Source: Verrucomicrobia bacterium TMED40 (lineage in GTDB: Bacteria; Verrucomicrobiota; Verrucomicrobiia; Opitutales; Seribacteraceae). From it: a stretch of DNA of 7,299 bases. The notes below the pieces were generated by a model. The model was given only the letters and a program-made list of their open reading frames with translations. It searched no databases and was not told the origin of the DNA. The translations under genes were made by a program, and so were the position numbers. The DNA lies in contig NHCT01000001.1 of NCBI GenBank assembly GCA_002167605.1, positions 6,567-13,865 of the forward strand, read 5' to 3'. How positions within the stretch are numbered: the first letter of the stretch is position 1; each line of letters begins with the position of its first letter. This document shows positions 1-7,094 of this stretch, one piece after another.

Positions 1-854
1 ATTCCCGAATCAAGCATATGCATTCTCCCGGGAAGGGGATAGCGGATGCTATTAATTACGGTATTGATTCAGCATCCTCGGGTATTCTCGCCAGGATGGA
101 TTCGGATGACCTGATGCGACCGACTCGCATACAGGAACAATCAGAGTTTCTGCAGCGAAACCCTCAAGTCGATTTGGTTTCTACGAAAATTTCTCATTTT
201 ACTGATATACCTGGAGCAGAGTCTACGGGGTACGGATTATATGTCGATTGGACTAACACTCTTCTCAGTCACAAGGAAATCTCAGACAACCAATTCATCG
301 ACAGCCCGTTCGCTCATCCTTCGGTTATGTTCAGAAAGTCCAGTATCCTTCGTTACGGTCGATATAAAACGGGGGATTTCCCCGAGGATTACGAACTTTG
401 GTTGAGGTGGCTCAACCAAGGGGCAAGGATGGAAAAAATCAACAAGACCTTGCTTGAATGGAGAGATCGGCCTGATCGATTATCGAGAATTGCCAAAGAA
501 TATTCGAAGCAATCCTTTCAGTCGATCAAAGCCAAGTATTTTGCCCTATGGGCTAGTATGTCGATTGACCAATCCCTTCCTCTCACCGCTTGGGGTGCAG
601 GGAAGGTAGCTCGGAGGCAAGCGAGCTTTCTCTCCAAGCAAAGTATTTCCTTTGATTGCTTTTACGAGGTGGATGAGAAAAAGATAGGAAGGTCAGTAGG
701 AAATTCACCCATCAAAAGTATTCATAATCTAAGTGGACCGAGTGAAGAGTTTATTGTTGGTCTGGCAGGGGCTCGAGGTGCTAGAGCAAAGATCTCCGAC
801 TTCCTGGACTCCAGAGGCTATGCACTGGGTAAAAACTATATTCTCCTTGCCTGA
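1..854 (+). CDS. Family 2 glycosyltransferase with C-terminal Rossmann-like domain (5' end outside window)
   Basis: The frame is open from the first bases of the window, so the ATG at 18 is probably internal and the true N-terminus (nucleotide-binding first strand) is missing. Counting from that Met, residues 1-160 match the family 2 (GT-A fold) pattern: ARMDSDD at 25-31 is the DXD-type metal/nucleotide-sugar site, followed by the usual PxR (RPTR, 34-37). EDYELWLRW at 123-131 is the conserved acidic catalytic-base region, and WRDRPDRLSR at 148-157 is typical of one bacterial subgroup. Residues about 188-278 form a second unit beginning AWGAGKVARR, with an acidic pair and KIGR (222-225) and ending YILLA; this resembles a dinucleotide/sugar-binding Rossmann fold. 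There is no signal peptide or membrane helix in the visible part, so it is probably cytoplasmic and transfers a sugar to a surface glycan. Donor and acceptor cannot be read. It ends 82 nt before the next gene, whose function looks unrelated. Confidence 0.88.
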   Translation, partial: SRIKHMHSPGKGIADAINYGIDSASSGILARMDSDDLMRPTRIQEQSEFLQRNPQVDLVSTKISHFTDIPGAESTGYGLYVDWTNTLLSHKEISDNQFIDSPFAHPSVMFRKSSILRYGRYKTGDFPEDYELWLRWLNQGARMEKINKTLLEWRDRPDRLSRIAKEYSKQSFQSIKAKYFALWASMSIDQSLPLTAWGAGKVARRQASFLSKQSISFDCFYEVDEKKIGRSVGNSPIKSIHNLSGPSEEFIVGLAGARGARAKISDFLDSRGYALGKNYILLA

Positions 855-936
855 GCTTTATTTACCCGGTCTCTGTTTTGACCTTGCCCAAACCACAATT
901 AAGACAAATCTTTATTCCTAAAACTCTCATCTTTTT

Positions 937-2244
937 ATGAAAACCAAAGCCATTTCGCTATTTGTAAAGTTCCTTATCTGCCTCCCGCTTTTCTCACAAG
1001 CACCCGCTGGCTTTAAGCCCTTGTTCAATGGGGTTGATCTTGAGGGCTGGTGGGGGTTAAAAACTGAAAACCCCGACAATTGGATGACCTTATCGCAAGA
1101 TCAGTTTAAGGCGAAATGGAAGGCGAGCATTATCGATATTATGAACCACTGGACCGTTGAAAGCGGTGAGCTTGTCAATGACGGCAAGGGCCTTTTTCTT
1201 TCCACACTCAAAAATTATGCGGACTTTGAGCTTATGCTCGAATACAGGACGGTCGCAGGAGCAGACAGTGGAATTTACCTTCGAGGGGTCCCGCAGGTCC
1301 AGATCTGGGATACAACAGAGGAGGGCGGGAAATGGAAACTTGGGGCCAACAAGGGATCGGGTGGTTTATGGAATAACGGCCCTCCGGGTGCTCCTGGTCG
1401 AGACCCACTGACTCATGCGGATAAACCACTGGGAGAATGGAATAAGTTCCACATTACGATGCGAGGAAATGAGGTAACTGTTATTCTCAATGAAGAATTG
1501 GTTGTGGATCAGGCTCCTCTTACCAATTACTGGGATCGCAAGACCCCTCTCGAAGAAAGGAAACCCATTCCCTTTCGTGGGCCTATTCAGTTGCAGACTC
1601 ATGGTGGCGAGATTCGTTGGCGGAATATTTTCATCAAAGAATTAAAGCCGAGTTGTTGCGAGGTAGATGACGAGGTCGGCTATGTCCACCTTTTTGATGG
1701 TAGCAGTCTGCAAGGTTGGCAGGGTGCTACTGATAATTACGAGGTTATCGAAGGTTCAATAAGATGCAGGGCTGGTAAGGGGGGCACGCTTTATTCCGAT
1801 CGAACATTTAAGGACTTTTCCGTTAAACTCGAGTTTAAGCTTCCGCCTGGTGGTAACAATGGGCTTGCGATTCGTTATCCTGCAAAGGGTAATGCTGCGT
1901 ATGATGGGATGTGCGAACTTCAAGTCCTTGATAGCACTCACCCAAAATATGCAAAACTTGACCCTCGGCAGCACCATGGCTCCGCTTATGGATTAGCCCC
2001 TGCCAAAAGAGGCTTCCTTAAGCAAGTCGGAGAATGGAATGATCAAGAGGTCATTGTTCGGGGTAGTTGGGTCACAGTTTTTCTGAACGAGGAAATGATC
2101 TTGGACGCAGATCTTTCCAAGGCTAGTAATCCGATGAACGGAAAAGCACATCCTGGGCTTTCTCTGGAATCAGGGCATTTTGGTTTCGCTGGACACAAAG
2201 ATCCTGTCTCCTTCAGGAATATTCGCATAAAACCTCTTTATTAA
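937..2244 (+). CDS. Secreted protein with two DUF1080 (3-keto-disaccharide hydrolase family) domains
   Basis: This 435-residue protein has an N-terminal signal peptide (KTK, then a hydrophobic stretch to about residue 20, cleavage probably near FSQA at 19-22). Two concanavalin-like beta-sandwich DUF1080 domains follow. Domain 1 is about 26-236 and starts FKPLFNGVDLEGW. It holds GIYLRG (112-117), VQIWD (121-125), LGEWNKF (165-171), NYWDR (197-201) and GPIQLQTHG near 215-223. Domain 2 is about 249-435 and starts YVHLFDGSSLQGW. It holds GLAIRY (309-314), LQVLD (328-332), HHGSAYGLAPAKRG (346-359) and GEWND (365-369). Pfam PF06439 members act on 3-keto-glycosides made by a sugar 3-dehydrogenase; the exact substrate cannot be read. 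The protein should be periplasmic or exported. The ATG at 937 gives a complete signal peptide, although no Shine-Dalgarno is visible. The next exported gene starts 18 nt downstream, so co-transcription is likely. The two domains differ in subtype, so recent duplication is unlikely. Confidence 0.9.
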   Translation: MKTKAISLFVKFLICLPLFSQAPAGFKPLFNGVDLEGWWGLKTENPDNWMTLSQDQFKAKWKASIIDIMNHWTVESGELVNDGKGLFLSTLKNYADFELMLEYRTVAGADSGIYLRGVPQVQIWDTTEEGGKWKLGANKGSGGLWNNGPPGAPGRDPLTHADKPLGEWNKFHITMRGNEVTVILNEELVVDQAPLTNYWDRKTPLEERKPIPFRGPIQLQTHGGEIRWRNIFIKELKPSCCEVDDEVGYVHLFDGSSLQGWQGATDNYEVIEGSIRCRAGKGGTLYSDRTFKDFSVKLEFKLPPGGNNGLAIRYPAKGNAAYDGMCELQVLDSTHPKYAKLDPRQHHGSAYGLAPAKRGFLKQVGEWNDQEVIVRGSWVTVFLNEEMILDADLSKASNPMNGKAHPGLSLESGHFGFAGHKDPVSFRNIRIKPLY

Positions 2245-2262
2245 CCCAACTTACAGTTAAAG

Positions 2263-3753
2263 ATGACAACATCGCCACATTCTTTATCTCTATTCCTTTC
2301 TTGTATTTTAATTACATCCTTTCTTTCCCATGCAATTGCAGAACCGATCCAAGAGGACTACTATCAAATAGAGTCCATCGAGATCCCTGAAAATATCGTG
2401 TTGGAGGCGGGAGGGATTGAGCAAATGCCAAGTGGTCAAGTTGCAGTTTCCACTCGAAGAGGAGACATCTTCATGGTTTCGAACCTTTTCGATGAAGTAA
2501 AGGGAAACGAAACCTTCTCGCTTTGGGCAAGGGGGTTACACGAAGTTCTCGGATTGGCCTACGCCGACGGATGGCTTTATGCAACTCAGAGACCAGAAGT
2601 TACTAGAATAAAGGACAGTGATGGGGATGGACGTGCAGATGTTTTTGATACGGTCAGTGATGGCTGGGGTGTTTCAGGCGATTATCACGAGTACGCATTC
2701 GGCTCGAGGTTTGACCCTCAAGGCAACATGTGGGTCGTGCTGTGCCTAACTGGCTCCTTTAGAAGTAATGTGCCATACAGGGGTTGGTGCGTGCGGGTTT
2801 CCAAGGATGGCACCATGATTCCGACCGCAAGTGGAATCCGCTCTCCAGGAGGTATTGGATTAAACGCCAAAGGGGAAGCGTTCTACTGCGACAACCAAGG
2901 CCCATGGAATGGAACCAGTTCCCTGAAGCACTTGACTGCGGGAAGCTTCCAGGGGCACCCGGGAGGCTTCGATTGGTTTGAGTTGGATGAGGTGCAGGAT
3001 GCACTTGGTGAAAAACACGGAGAACCCATTGACGGCAGTCGATTTCATGAGGAAATGGATCGCTTGCCGAACTACCGACCTCCGGCAATCCTGCTTCCTC
3101 ACGGAGTTGTGGGTAATTCAGCAAGCGGCATTGCTCCCGATATGTCACAAGGTAAGTTTGGCCCATTCGAAGAGCAACTTTTCGTTTCGGACCAAACCCA
3201 CAGTGTGGTCAACCGCTGTTTTCTGGAAAAAATTGATGGCTACTACCAGGGTGCGTGCTTTCCTTTCCTTAAGGGATTTGGTTCTGGGAATGTTCCTCTT
3301 ATTCAAGCATCTGATGGTAGCCTAGTATCAGGAGGAACAGATCGAGGTTGGGGTGCAAGGGGAGGGAAGAGGTTTGCCTTGGACCGAGTAACCTGGAATG
3401 GAAAAACTCCATTTGAGATTTTGGAAATGCGGGCAAAACCCGATGGTTTCGAATTGGAATTTACAAAAAAAGTGGACAGGCATTCAGTCGAAAGCCTCGA
3501 TTCCTATGAACTCAAGACTTACACCTACATTTTCCAAGGAAAATACGGCAGTCCTAAAGTCGATGAAACGATTCCAGAAATTCTTTCTGCAAAAATGGGA
3601 AAAAGTGGAAAAACAGTTCGCCTGAAAATTAAGGGTCTCCAACGAGGGCACATCCACGAATTAAAGAGCGGCGGAGTTCTTTCGAGGAAAGAGGAACTAT
3701 CTCTTCTTCATGATTCTGCATACTACACTCTTTGGAATATCCCCAGTCCATAA
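2263..3753 (+). CDS. Secreted beta-propeller protein, PQQ sugar-dehydrogenase-like (PVC type), without cytochrome c domain
   Basis: The protein has 496 residues. Its signal peptide has a long hydrophobic core and an AIA/EP cleavage site near residue 26. Residues about 40-380 look like the beta-propeller of PVC 'membrane-bound dehydrogenase' or DUF7133-like proteins. Visible marks are LGLAYADGWLYAT (96-108), the acidic calcium-type loop DSDGDGRAD (118-126), HEYAFGSRFDPQGNMWV (142-158), SGIRSPGGIGL (190-200), LPHGVVGNSASGIAPD (278-293), LFVSDQTHS (306-314) and GGTDRGWGARGG (357-368). Residues about 385-490 form a beta-rich C-terminal domain ending YYTLWNIP. In many relatives a c-type cytochrome follows; here there is no CXXCH and the chain stops, so electrons would have to go to a separate carrier, or the protein only binds its ligand. 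It lies 18 nt after the double-DUF1080 gene, which fits a shared role in oxidising or cleaving sugars outside the cytoplasm. Enzymatic activity is inferred from fold resemblance only. Confidence 0.8.
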   Translation: MTTSPHSLSLFLSCILITSFLSHAIAEPIQEDYYQIESIEIPENIVLEAGGIEQMPSGQVAVSTRRGDIFMVSNLFDEVKGNETFSLWARGLHEVLGLAYADGWLYATQRPEVTRIKDSDGDGRADVFDTVSDGWGVSGDYHEYAFGSRFDPQGNMWVVLCLTGSFRSNVPYRGWCVRVSKDGTMIPTASGIRSPGGIGLNAKGEAFYCDNQGPWNGTSSLKHLTAGSFQGHPGGFDWFELDEVQDALGEKHGEPIDGSRFHEEMDRLPNYRPPAILLPHGVVGNSASGIAPDMSQGKFGPFEEQLFVSDQTHSVVNRCFLEKIDGYYQGACFPFLKGFGSGNVPLIQASDGSLVSGGTDRGWGARGGKRFALDRVTWNGKTPFEILEMRAKPDGFELEFTKKVDRHSVESLDSYELKTYTYIFQGKYGSPKVDETIPEILSAKMGKSGKTVRLKIKGLQRGHIHELKSGGVLSRKEELSLLHDSAYYTLWNIPSP

Positions 3754-3765
3754 TCCTGGATATTC
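3735..3765 (+). terminator. Weak inverted repeat over the stop codon, possible terminator
   Basis: GAATATCC at 3735-3742 and GGATATTC at 3758-3765 are perfect reverse complements with a 15-nt loop that contains the TAA stop of the propeller gene. An alternative inner stem pairs CCAG (3743-3746) with CTGG (3756-3759). The site lies where this transcript would end and faces the convergent small - strand ORF (stop at 3776). The stems are short, A+T-rich and not followed by a real T-tract, so it is a poor intrinsic terminator and could be chance. Confidence 0.25.
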
Positions 3766-3775
3766 TTAGTTCACC

Positions 3776-3985
3776 TTATCGTACCTCTAGATTGACTAGC
3801 ATACGAATGAGCATGATTTCACTCATCAAAAAAACGGACATCACGAAAAGGGAAACCCAAAAGATTTTCCCATAAAGTTTGTAGTTTCTTGCAAAGAAAA
3901 CCATCGGGAGAATCCCCAGTCTTAGGAGACACAATGTATTTAGTGCAACCATTACCCAGCCTGCGACATGAACCCAAATGGACAT
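3776..3985 (-). CDS. Possible small two-helix membrane protein (69 aa), unknown function
   Basis: I do not recognise this protein. It is the only plausible coding content of the 319-nt interval between the propeller gene (ends 3753) and the repeat protein (starts 4073). The translation has two strongly hydrophobic stretches, about residues 4-31 and 42-65, separated by the basic, polar linker ARNYKLYGK (32-40). It ends with a charged tail (NLEVR). That pattern fits a two-pass inner-membrane protein with the basic loop in the cytoplasm. The ATG at 3985 has no Shine-Dalgarno, but neither do its neighbours. A TAAAAT -10-like hexamer lies on the - strand at 4001-4006, with no convincing -35. It converges on the propeller gene and diverges from the repeat gene. 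Against it, short hydrophobic ORFs arise by chance in T-rich strands and no family is evident. Confidence 0.42.
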   Translation of the reverse strand: MSIWVHVAGWVMVALNTLCLLRLGILPMVFFARNYKLYGKIFWVSLFVMSVFLMSEIMLIRMLVNLEVR

Positions 3986-4072
3986 TTTTAGAGAGTTGCA
4001 ATTTTAAATGAATGCATCAAACAGAATTCTTCTCCATGCCTTATGATCATTAACGCCTAAAAAGTTTCCGAG

Positions 4073-5068
4073 ATGTTCTCCCGATATAGAAATGCCTTTA
4101 GGGAAAAAAGATCCAAGAAAATCAGTTTCTTCTCTGAGATCGAAACGGGTTGTTCGCGCGAATTGCTTCAACTGGGCTTCTCTAACAAAACTCGATTAAT
4201 CCCCGGAGGCGTCAAGGTTTCCATATTGAATGACAACCACCCACCACTGAAGGAGATCGCCCACCTACCCATCCTGGAACTCGACTTCTCTGCCCTCAAG
4301 GAATTAAATTACAAGGAGCTATCAGGATTCAATCTGATCGGATTTACGGCACCGCGGGGCAGTCAACTCGACTGCTCGACTCTAACGCAATTTGATCTCA
4401 TCAAATTATCTGCGGAAGGATGTCGCGTCACTAATCCTGAAGCGATGAATCATCACTCGCTTAGGTATCTGTCTCTAGCTAAATCTGACCTTAGTACTCT
4501 TGGTTTTTTCCATGGAAATGAGCTTGAGTTTTTGAATATGGAAGAAACTAAAATCGCTAATCTTGAACCTTTGTGCGGTCAAAAGTTTCTCAAAAAACTT
4601 AATCTTTTCAGAACAAGAGTCTCGTGCCTGAGACCTCTCAAAGGCTTACCTATTGAGGACCTAGTTATCTCAGCAACTCAAGTTTCGGACCTGGAACCAA
4701 TCTCCGGAAGTAAGCTGAAGTTCCTGGAAATGCGGGCAACCCAGGTCCATGACCTGGCCCCCGTTTCAGGGCTTCCTTTGTCTCGCTTGGTGCTCCCTGG
4801 ATCTCCTGTAACTAGTGTTGAAGCCATAAGCAATTGCCCAATTAGAGAATTGAATATGATTGGGATTCAACTCAAATCCCTGGCTCCTTTGCTGAAGATG
4901 CCACTAGAGACTCTTGCTCTGTCGACTGATGGCTTTTCCTCCGAGCAACTCCGCTCACTCAGACCGATGGGTATTAAGAACATACGTTCACCTAATGATC
5001 CTCCAAGTCAAAGTGGGGAAGAATTTTTCGCAAAACACACGACCCCTTCCATTCAAGAGGATTCTTAG
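4073..5068 (+). CDS. Leucine-rich-repeat protein, eleven 21-residue repeats
   Basis: This 331-residue protein has no signal peptide or membrane helix and is probably cytoplasmic. Residues 1-66 are a basic N-terminal region with no recognised domain. Residues 67-298 are eleven consecutive repeats whose first positions fall at 67, 88, 109, 130, 151, 173, 194, 215, 236, 257 and 278. Every step is 21 residues except one of 22 (151 to 173). The best units follow L-x-x-L-x-(L/I/M/V)-x-x-T-x-V-x-x-L-x-P-(L/I/V)-x-G-x-P, for example units 7 and 8 with [10 protein letters not shown] and [10 protein letters not shown]. Such repeats form a curved solenoid used for protein binding. Similar repeats occur in PVC proteins, often fused to Ser/Thr kinases, but no kinase is present here. 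The tail (299-331) is polar and probably disordered. The gene ends 49 nt before the FAD oxidoreductase with no terminator seen, so co-transcription is possible. Its binding partner is unknown. Confidence 0.8.
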   Translation: MFSRYRNAFREKRSKKISFFSEIETGCSRELLQLGFSNKTRLIPGGVKVSILNDNHPPLKEIAHLPILELDFSALKELNYKELSGFNLIGFTAPRGSQLDCSTLTQFDLIKLSAEGCRVTNPEAMNHHSLRYLSLAKSDLSTLGFFHGNELEFLNMEETKIANLEPLCGQKFLKKLNLFRTRVSCLRPLKGLPIEDLVISATQVSDLEPISGSKLKFLEMRATQVHDLAPVSGLPLSRLVLPGSPVTSVEAISNCPIRELNMIGIQLKSLAPLLKMPLETLALSTDGFSSEQLRSLRPMGIKNIRSPNDPPSQSGEEFFAKHTTPSIQEDS

Positions 5069-5117
5069 AATAAATTCCCACTTGTCCTTCAATGACTTGG
5101 TGGATAAAAAGTTTCAG

Positions 5118-6560
5118 ATGCCCAACAACTTCTTAAAAGATACCGAAGATTACTACGATGTAGTAGTGATTGGCAGTGGACTAGGGGGACTCACTGGTGC
5201 CAACTGCCTCGCCAAGATGGGGCACTCGGTCCTCTTGCTGGAACATCACTATCAGTTTGGTGGTTTAGCAACTTGGTTTAAGAGAAAAGGGGGGCACATT
5301 TTCGACATCTCTCTTCACGGTTTTCCGGTTGGAATGATCAAGTCATGCCGCAGGTACTGGACTAAGGAAATTGCCGACTCCATTGTTCAACTCAAGGGAA
5401 TCAGGTTCGTTAATCCTCAGTATGATCTTCGCACAACCTTTGACCGGATAGATTTTACGCATATCCTACAGGAAACATTTAAGATTGCCAAGGATCGGGT
5501 CGAACTCTTCTACGATCATCTCAAGAAGATGGACTACTTCGCCAATGACAAAAGAACCATCGCCGACCTATTTGAGGAGTTCTTTCCCGGGAGAGACGAT
5601 GTAAAGCGTCTCTTGCTTGAGCCGATTGCTTATGCAAATGGCTCCTCCTTCATGGATCCCGCTTTTGCCTACGGAATTGTTTTCACCAACTTCATGCGTA
5701 AAGGAATTTACACTTTCAAGGATGGGACTGATTCCCTGATTAGAAAAATGGTATCCGAACTTCGTAATAATGGTGCGGTTCTCAAGCGCCAATGCTTGGT
5801 GCAAAAGCTTATTACCGAAGAGAAGAATGGCAGCCACCATGTATCTGGGGTTGTCGTTAATGGAAAGCATATCCGTTGCGGTGCAGTCTTATCCAACGCC
5901 AACCTCAAAAATACTATCGAAAAACTATTGGGCACCTCCAAACTGCCAACCCAATTCTCCAATCTTGCCAAGAAGGTCCGACTGAACAGCACCTCTTGCC
6001 AAGTTTACATTGGACTCAAGAAGGGTGCGACTATCCCTGAATCGGTTGGAGATTTAATTTTCACTTCCGAAGCACCCAAGTTTTCCTCCGACGAATTGAC
6101 AGACTTCAATACCACGAGTAGAACTTTTTCGATCTACTACCCGGATACGAGGCCCCATCGAAAAGATCCAAGGTATAGCATCGTTGCCTCTATCAACGCC
6201 AAGTGGCAGGACTGGGGAGAATTAACCGATAGTGAATATGAAAAGGCAAAGGATAGACTCTGCGATGAAAGCGTGTCTGCATTGGAGAAAATAATTCCGG
6301 GAATACGAGAAAAAATTGACCACCTTGAAGCGGCAACGCCCAAAACTATCGAGCACTATACCCATCATGCCAAGGGTGCAACCTTTGGCACTAAATTCGA
6401 AGGCCTCGAGGTATCCACCTCCCTGCCGGATCACGCCCCAGGTCTTTTCCACGCCGGGTCGGTCGGCATCATTATGTCCGGTTGGTTGGGGACAATCAAT
6501 TATGGCGTCATAACCGCCAATAAAGTGGATCGATTCCTGAAGGAAAAGCTTGGACGATAA
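5118..6560 (+). CDS. FAD-dependent oxidoreductase of the phytoene desaturase / carotenoid isomerase / retinol saturase type
   Basis: The protein has 480 residues from the ATG at 5118, a normal length for the CrtI/CrtISO/RetSat group. The dinucleotide-binding fold starts at residue 14: [11 protein letters not shown] (15-25), then LLLEHH (39-44) with the ribose-binding Glu42, and the second glycine pair in QFGGLATW (46-53). The middle contains [15 protein letters not shown] (201-215), matching the conserved segment in which these enzymes load the substrate tunnel. The C-terminal FAD motif is GLFHAGSVG (442-450) followed by [14 protein letters not shown] (451-464). The frame is open further upstream to a TTG at 4914, but those residues overlap the repeat gene and show no homology, so I chose the ATG just before the conserved fold. 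The family desaturates, isomerises or saturates polyene chains. No carotenoid gene (crtB, crtE) is visible, whereas fabZ and fabI follow, so a fatty-acyl or polyketide-like substrate is plausible but inferred. Confidence 0.87.
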   Translation: MPNNFLKDTEDYYDVVVIGSGLGGLTGANCLAKMGHSVLLLEHHYQFGGLATWFKRKGGHIFDISLHGFPVGMIKSCRRYWTKEIADSIVQLKGIRFVNPQYDLRTTFDRIDFTHILQETFKIAKDRVELFYDHLKKMDYFANDKRTIADLFEEFFPGRDDVKRLLLEPIAYANGSSFMDPAFAYGIVFTNFMRKGIYTFKDGTDSLIRKMVSELRNNGAVLKRQCLVQKLITEEKNGSHHVSGVVVNGKHIRCGAVLSNANLKNTIEKLLGTSKLPTQFSNLAKKVRLNSTSCQVYIGLKKGATIPESVGDLIFTSEAPKFSSDELTDFNTTSRTFSIYYPDTRPHRKDPRYSIVASINAKWQDWGELTDSEYEKAKDRLCDESVSALEKIIPGIREKIDHLEAATPKTIEHYTHHAKGATFGTKFEGLEVSTSLPDHAPGLFHAGSVGIIMSGWLGTINYGVITANKVDRFLKEKLGR

Positions 6561-6577
6561 GAAGAAATCTTCTTCTT
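6559..6577 (+). other. Perfect 8-bp hairpin between the oxidoreductase and fabZ
   Basis: AAGAAGAA at 6559-6566 pairs perfectly with TTCTTCTT at 6570-6577 around the loop ATC. It begins within the TAA stop of the oxidoreductase gene. There is no T-tract after it and the stem is A+T-rich, so it is weak as a terminator. It could be an RNA-processing or translation-spacing element, or a chance repeat of GAA/TTC. Confidence 0.3.
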
Positions 6578-6590
6578 GCATATCGAAAGC

Positions 6591-6599
6591 TTATCCACA
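6591..6599 (+). promoter_or_regulatory. Exact DnaA-box sequence (TTATCCACA)
   Basis: TTATCCACA is identical to the high-affinity DnaA box of enterobacteria and fits the general TTATNCACA consensus. It lies in the gap before fabZ. A one-mismatch copy is at 5099-5107 on the - strand, just before the oxidoreductase start. Random expectation for an exact copy in a window of this length is roughly one in twenty, and for a one-mismatch copy more than one, so regulation by DnaA is only a possibility. There is no box cluster, A+T-rich unwinding region or dnaA/dnaN gene, so this is not an origin. Confidence 0.25.
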
Positions 6600-6650
6600 G
6601 GTAATCCCTTTTGCCTGTTCAAACACCCCGCAATTCCTTTTATTGAAGAT

Positions 6651-7094
6651 ATGGAGTCCATACACAGCAGAATTCCTCACCGACCACCTTTTCTTTTTAT
6701 TGATGAAATTATCGAGATCACTGATAGCTCAGCAAAAACAAAATTAAAGGTTAGTCCTGATATGCCTTTCTTCGAGGGACATTATCCTGGAAACCCAATC
6801 ATGCCGGGCGTTCTTTTAAGCGAAGCAGTTTTTCAAACTGGAGCAATTTTTCTTTCTGAACACATGAAAGAGGAGGACGCACTCACTGATGAATCTGTGA
6901 CCCCAGTTCTTTCCCGCATAAGAGACGCTCGTTTCAAAAGGATGGTCAAGCCAGATGATGAACTCGAGATTTCCGTTTTCCTGGGAGAGAAAATTGGCCA
7001 GTTCTTTAATCTAAGAGGGGAGATCAGAAACAAGGGGAAGGTCGCAATGACGGTCTCTTTTGCTCTCGCCTTAGTTAAAAATGATCGCCCGTGA
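6651..7094 (+). CDS. fabZ: 3-hydroxyacyl-[acyl-carrier-protein] dehydratase, FabZ type
   Basis: The protein has 147 residues from the ATG at 6651, the usual FabZ length; an in-frame TTG at 6576 would add 25 residues with no family resemblance. It is a hot-dog-fold enzyme that removes water from 3-hydroxyacyl-ACP to give trans-2-enoyl-ACP in the cytoplasm. IPHRPPFLFID (8-18) is the N-terminal signature. FFEGHYPGNPIMPGVLLSEAVFQ (40-62) holds the catalytic His44 and Glu58, with Gln62 also conserved. RIRDARFKRMVKPDDELEI (89-107) is the conserved strand region, with PDDEL where many homologues have PGDQL. It starts 90 nt after the oxidoreductase, and its TGA stop overlaps the GTG start of the fabI-like gene in GTGA, so the two are very likely translated together. 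It may be a second FabZ serving a special acyl product rather than the housekeeping enzyme; the sequence alone does not decide this. Confidence 0.92.
   Translation: MESIHSRIPHRPPFLFIDEIIEITDSSAKTKLKVSPDMPFFEGHYPGNPIMPGVLLSEAVFQTGAIFLSEHMKEEDALTDESVTPVLSRIRDARFKRMVKPDDELEISVFLGEKIGQFFNLRGEIRNKGKVAMTVSFALALVKNDRP

Noticed and set aside
878..916. Promoter for the double-DUF1080 gene (TTGACC at 878-883)
   Set aside because: The -35-like hexamer has no acceptable -10 at 16-18 nt spacing, so there is no real support.
2759..3166. 135-codon ORF on the - strand inside the propeller gene
   Set aside because: It lies entirely within a well-supported gene and has a low-complexity, family-less translation, so it is a shadow of the coding strand.
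3819..4001. 60-codon - strand ORF overlapping the small membrane-protein candidate
   Set aside because: Its translation is mixed and featureless, while the other frame gives two clean hydrophobic helices; at most one can be real.
4042..4047. -10 hexamer TATGAT upstream of the repeat gene
   Set aside because: It is well placed 25 nt before the ATG but has no matching -35; a single hexamer in A+T-rich DNA is expected by chance.
4914..5117. N-terminal extension of the FAD oxidoreductase back to a TTG at 4914
   Set aside because: It overlaps the repeat gene by about 155 nt, shows no homology-like content and precedes the normal FAD-fold start; the ATG at 5118 gives the typical family length.
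6222..6581. 119-codon ORF on the - strand inside the oxidoreductase gene
   Set aside because: It covers the conserved C-terminal FAD region of the + strand gene and has no recognisable features of its own.
6576..6650. FabZ starting at the TTG at 6576
   Set aside because: It adds 25 residues unlike any FabZ, and the TTG lies within the hairpin; the ATG at 6651 directly precedes the conserved region.
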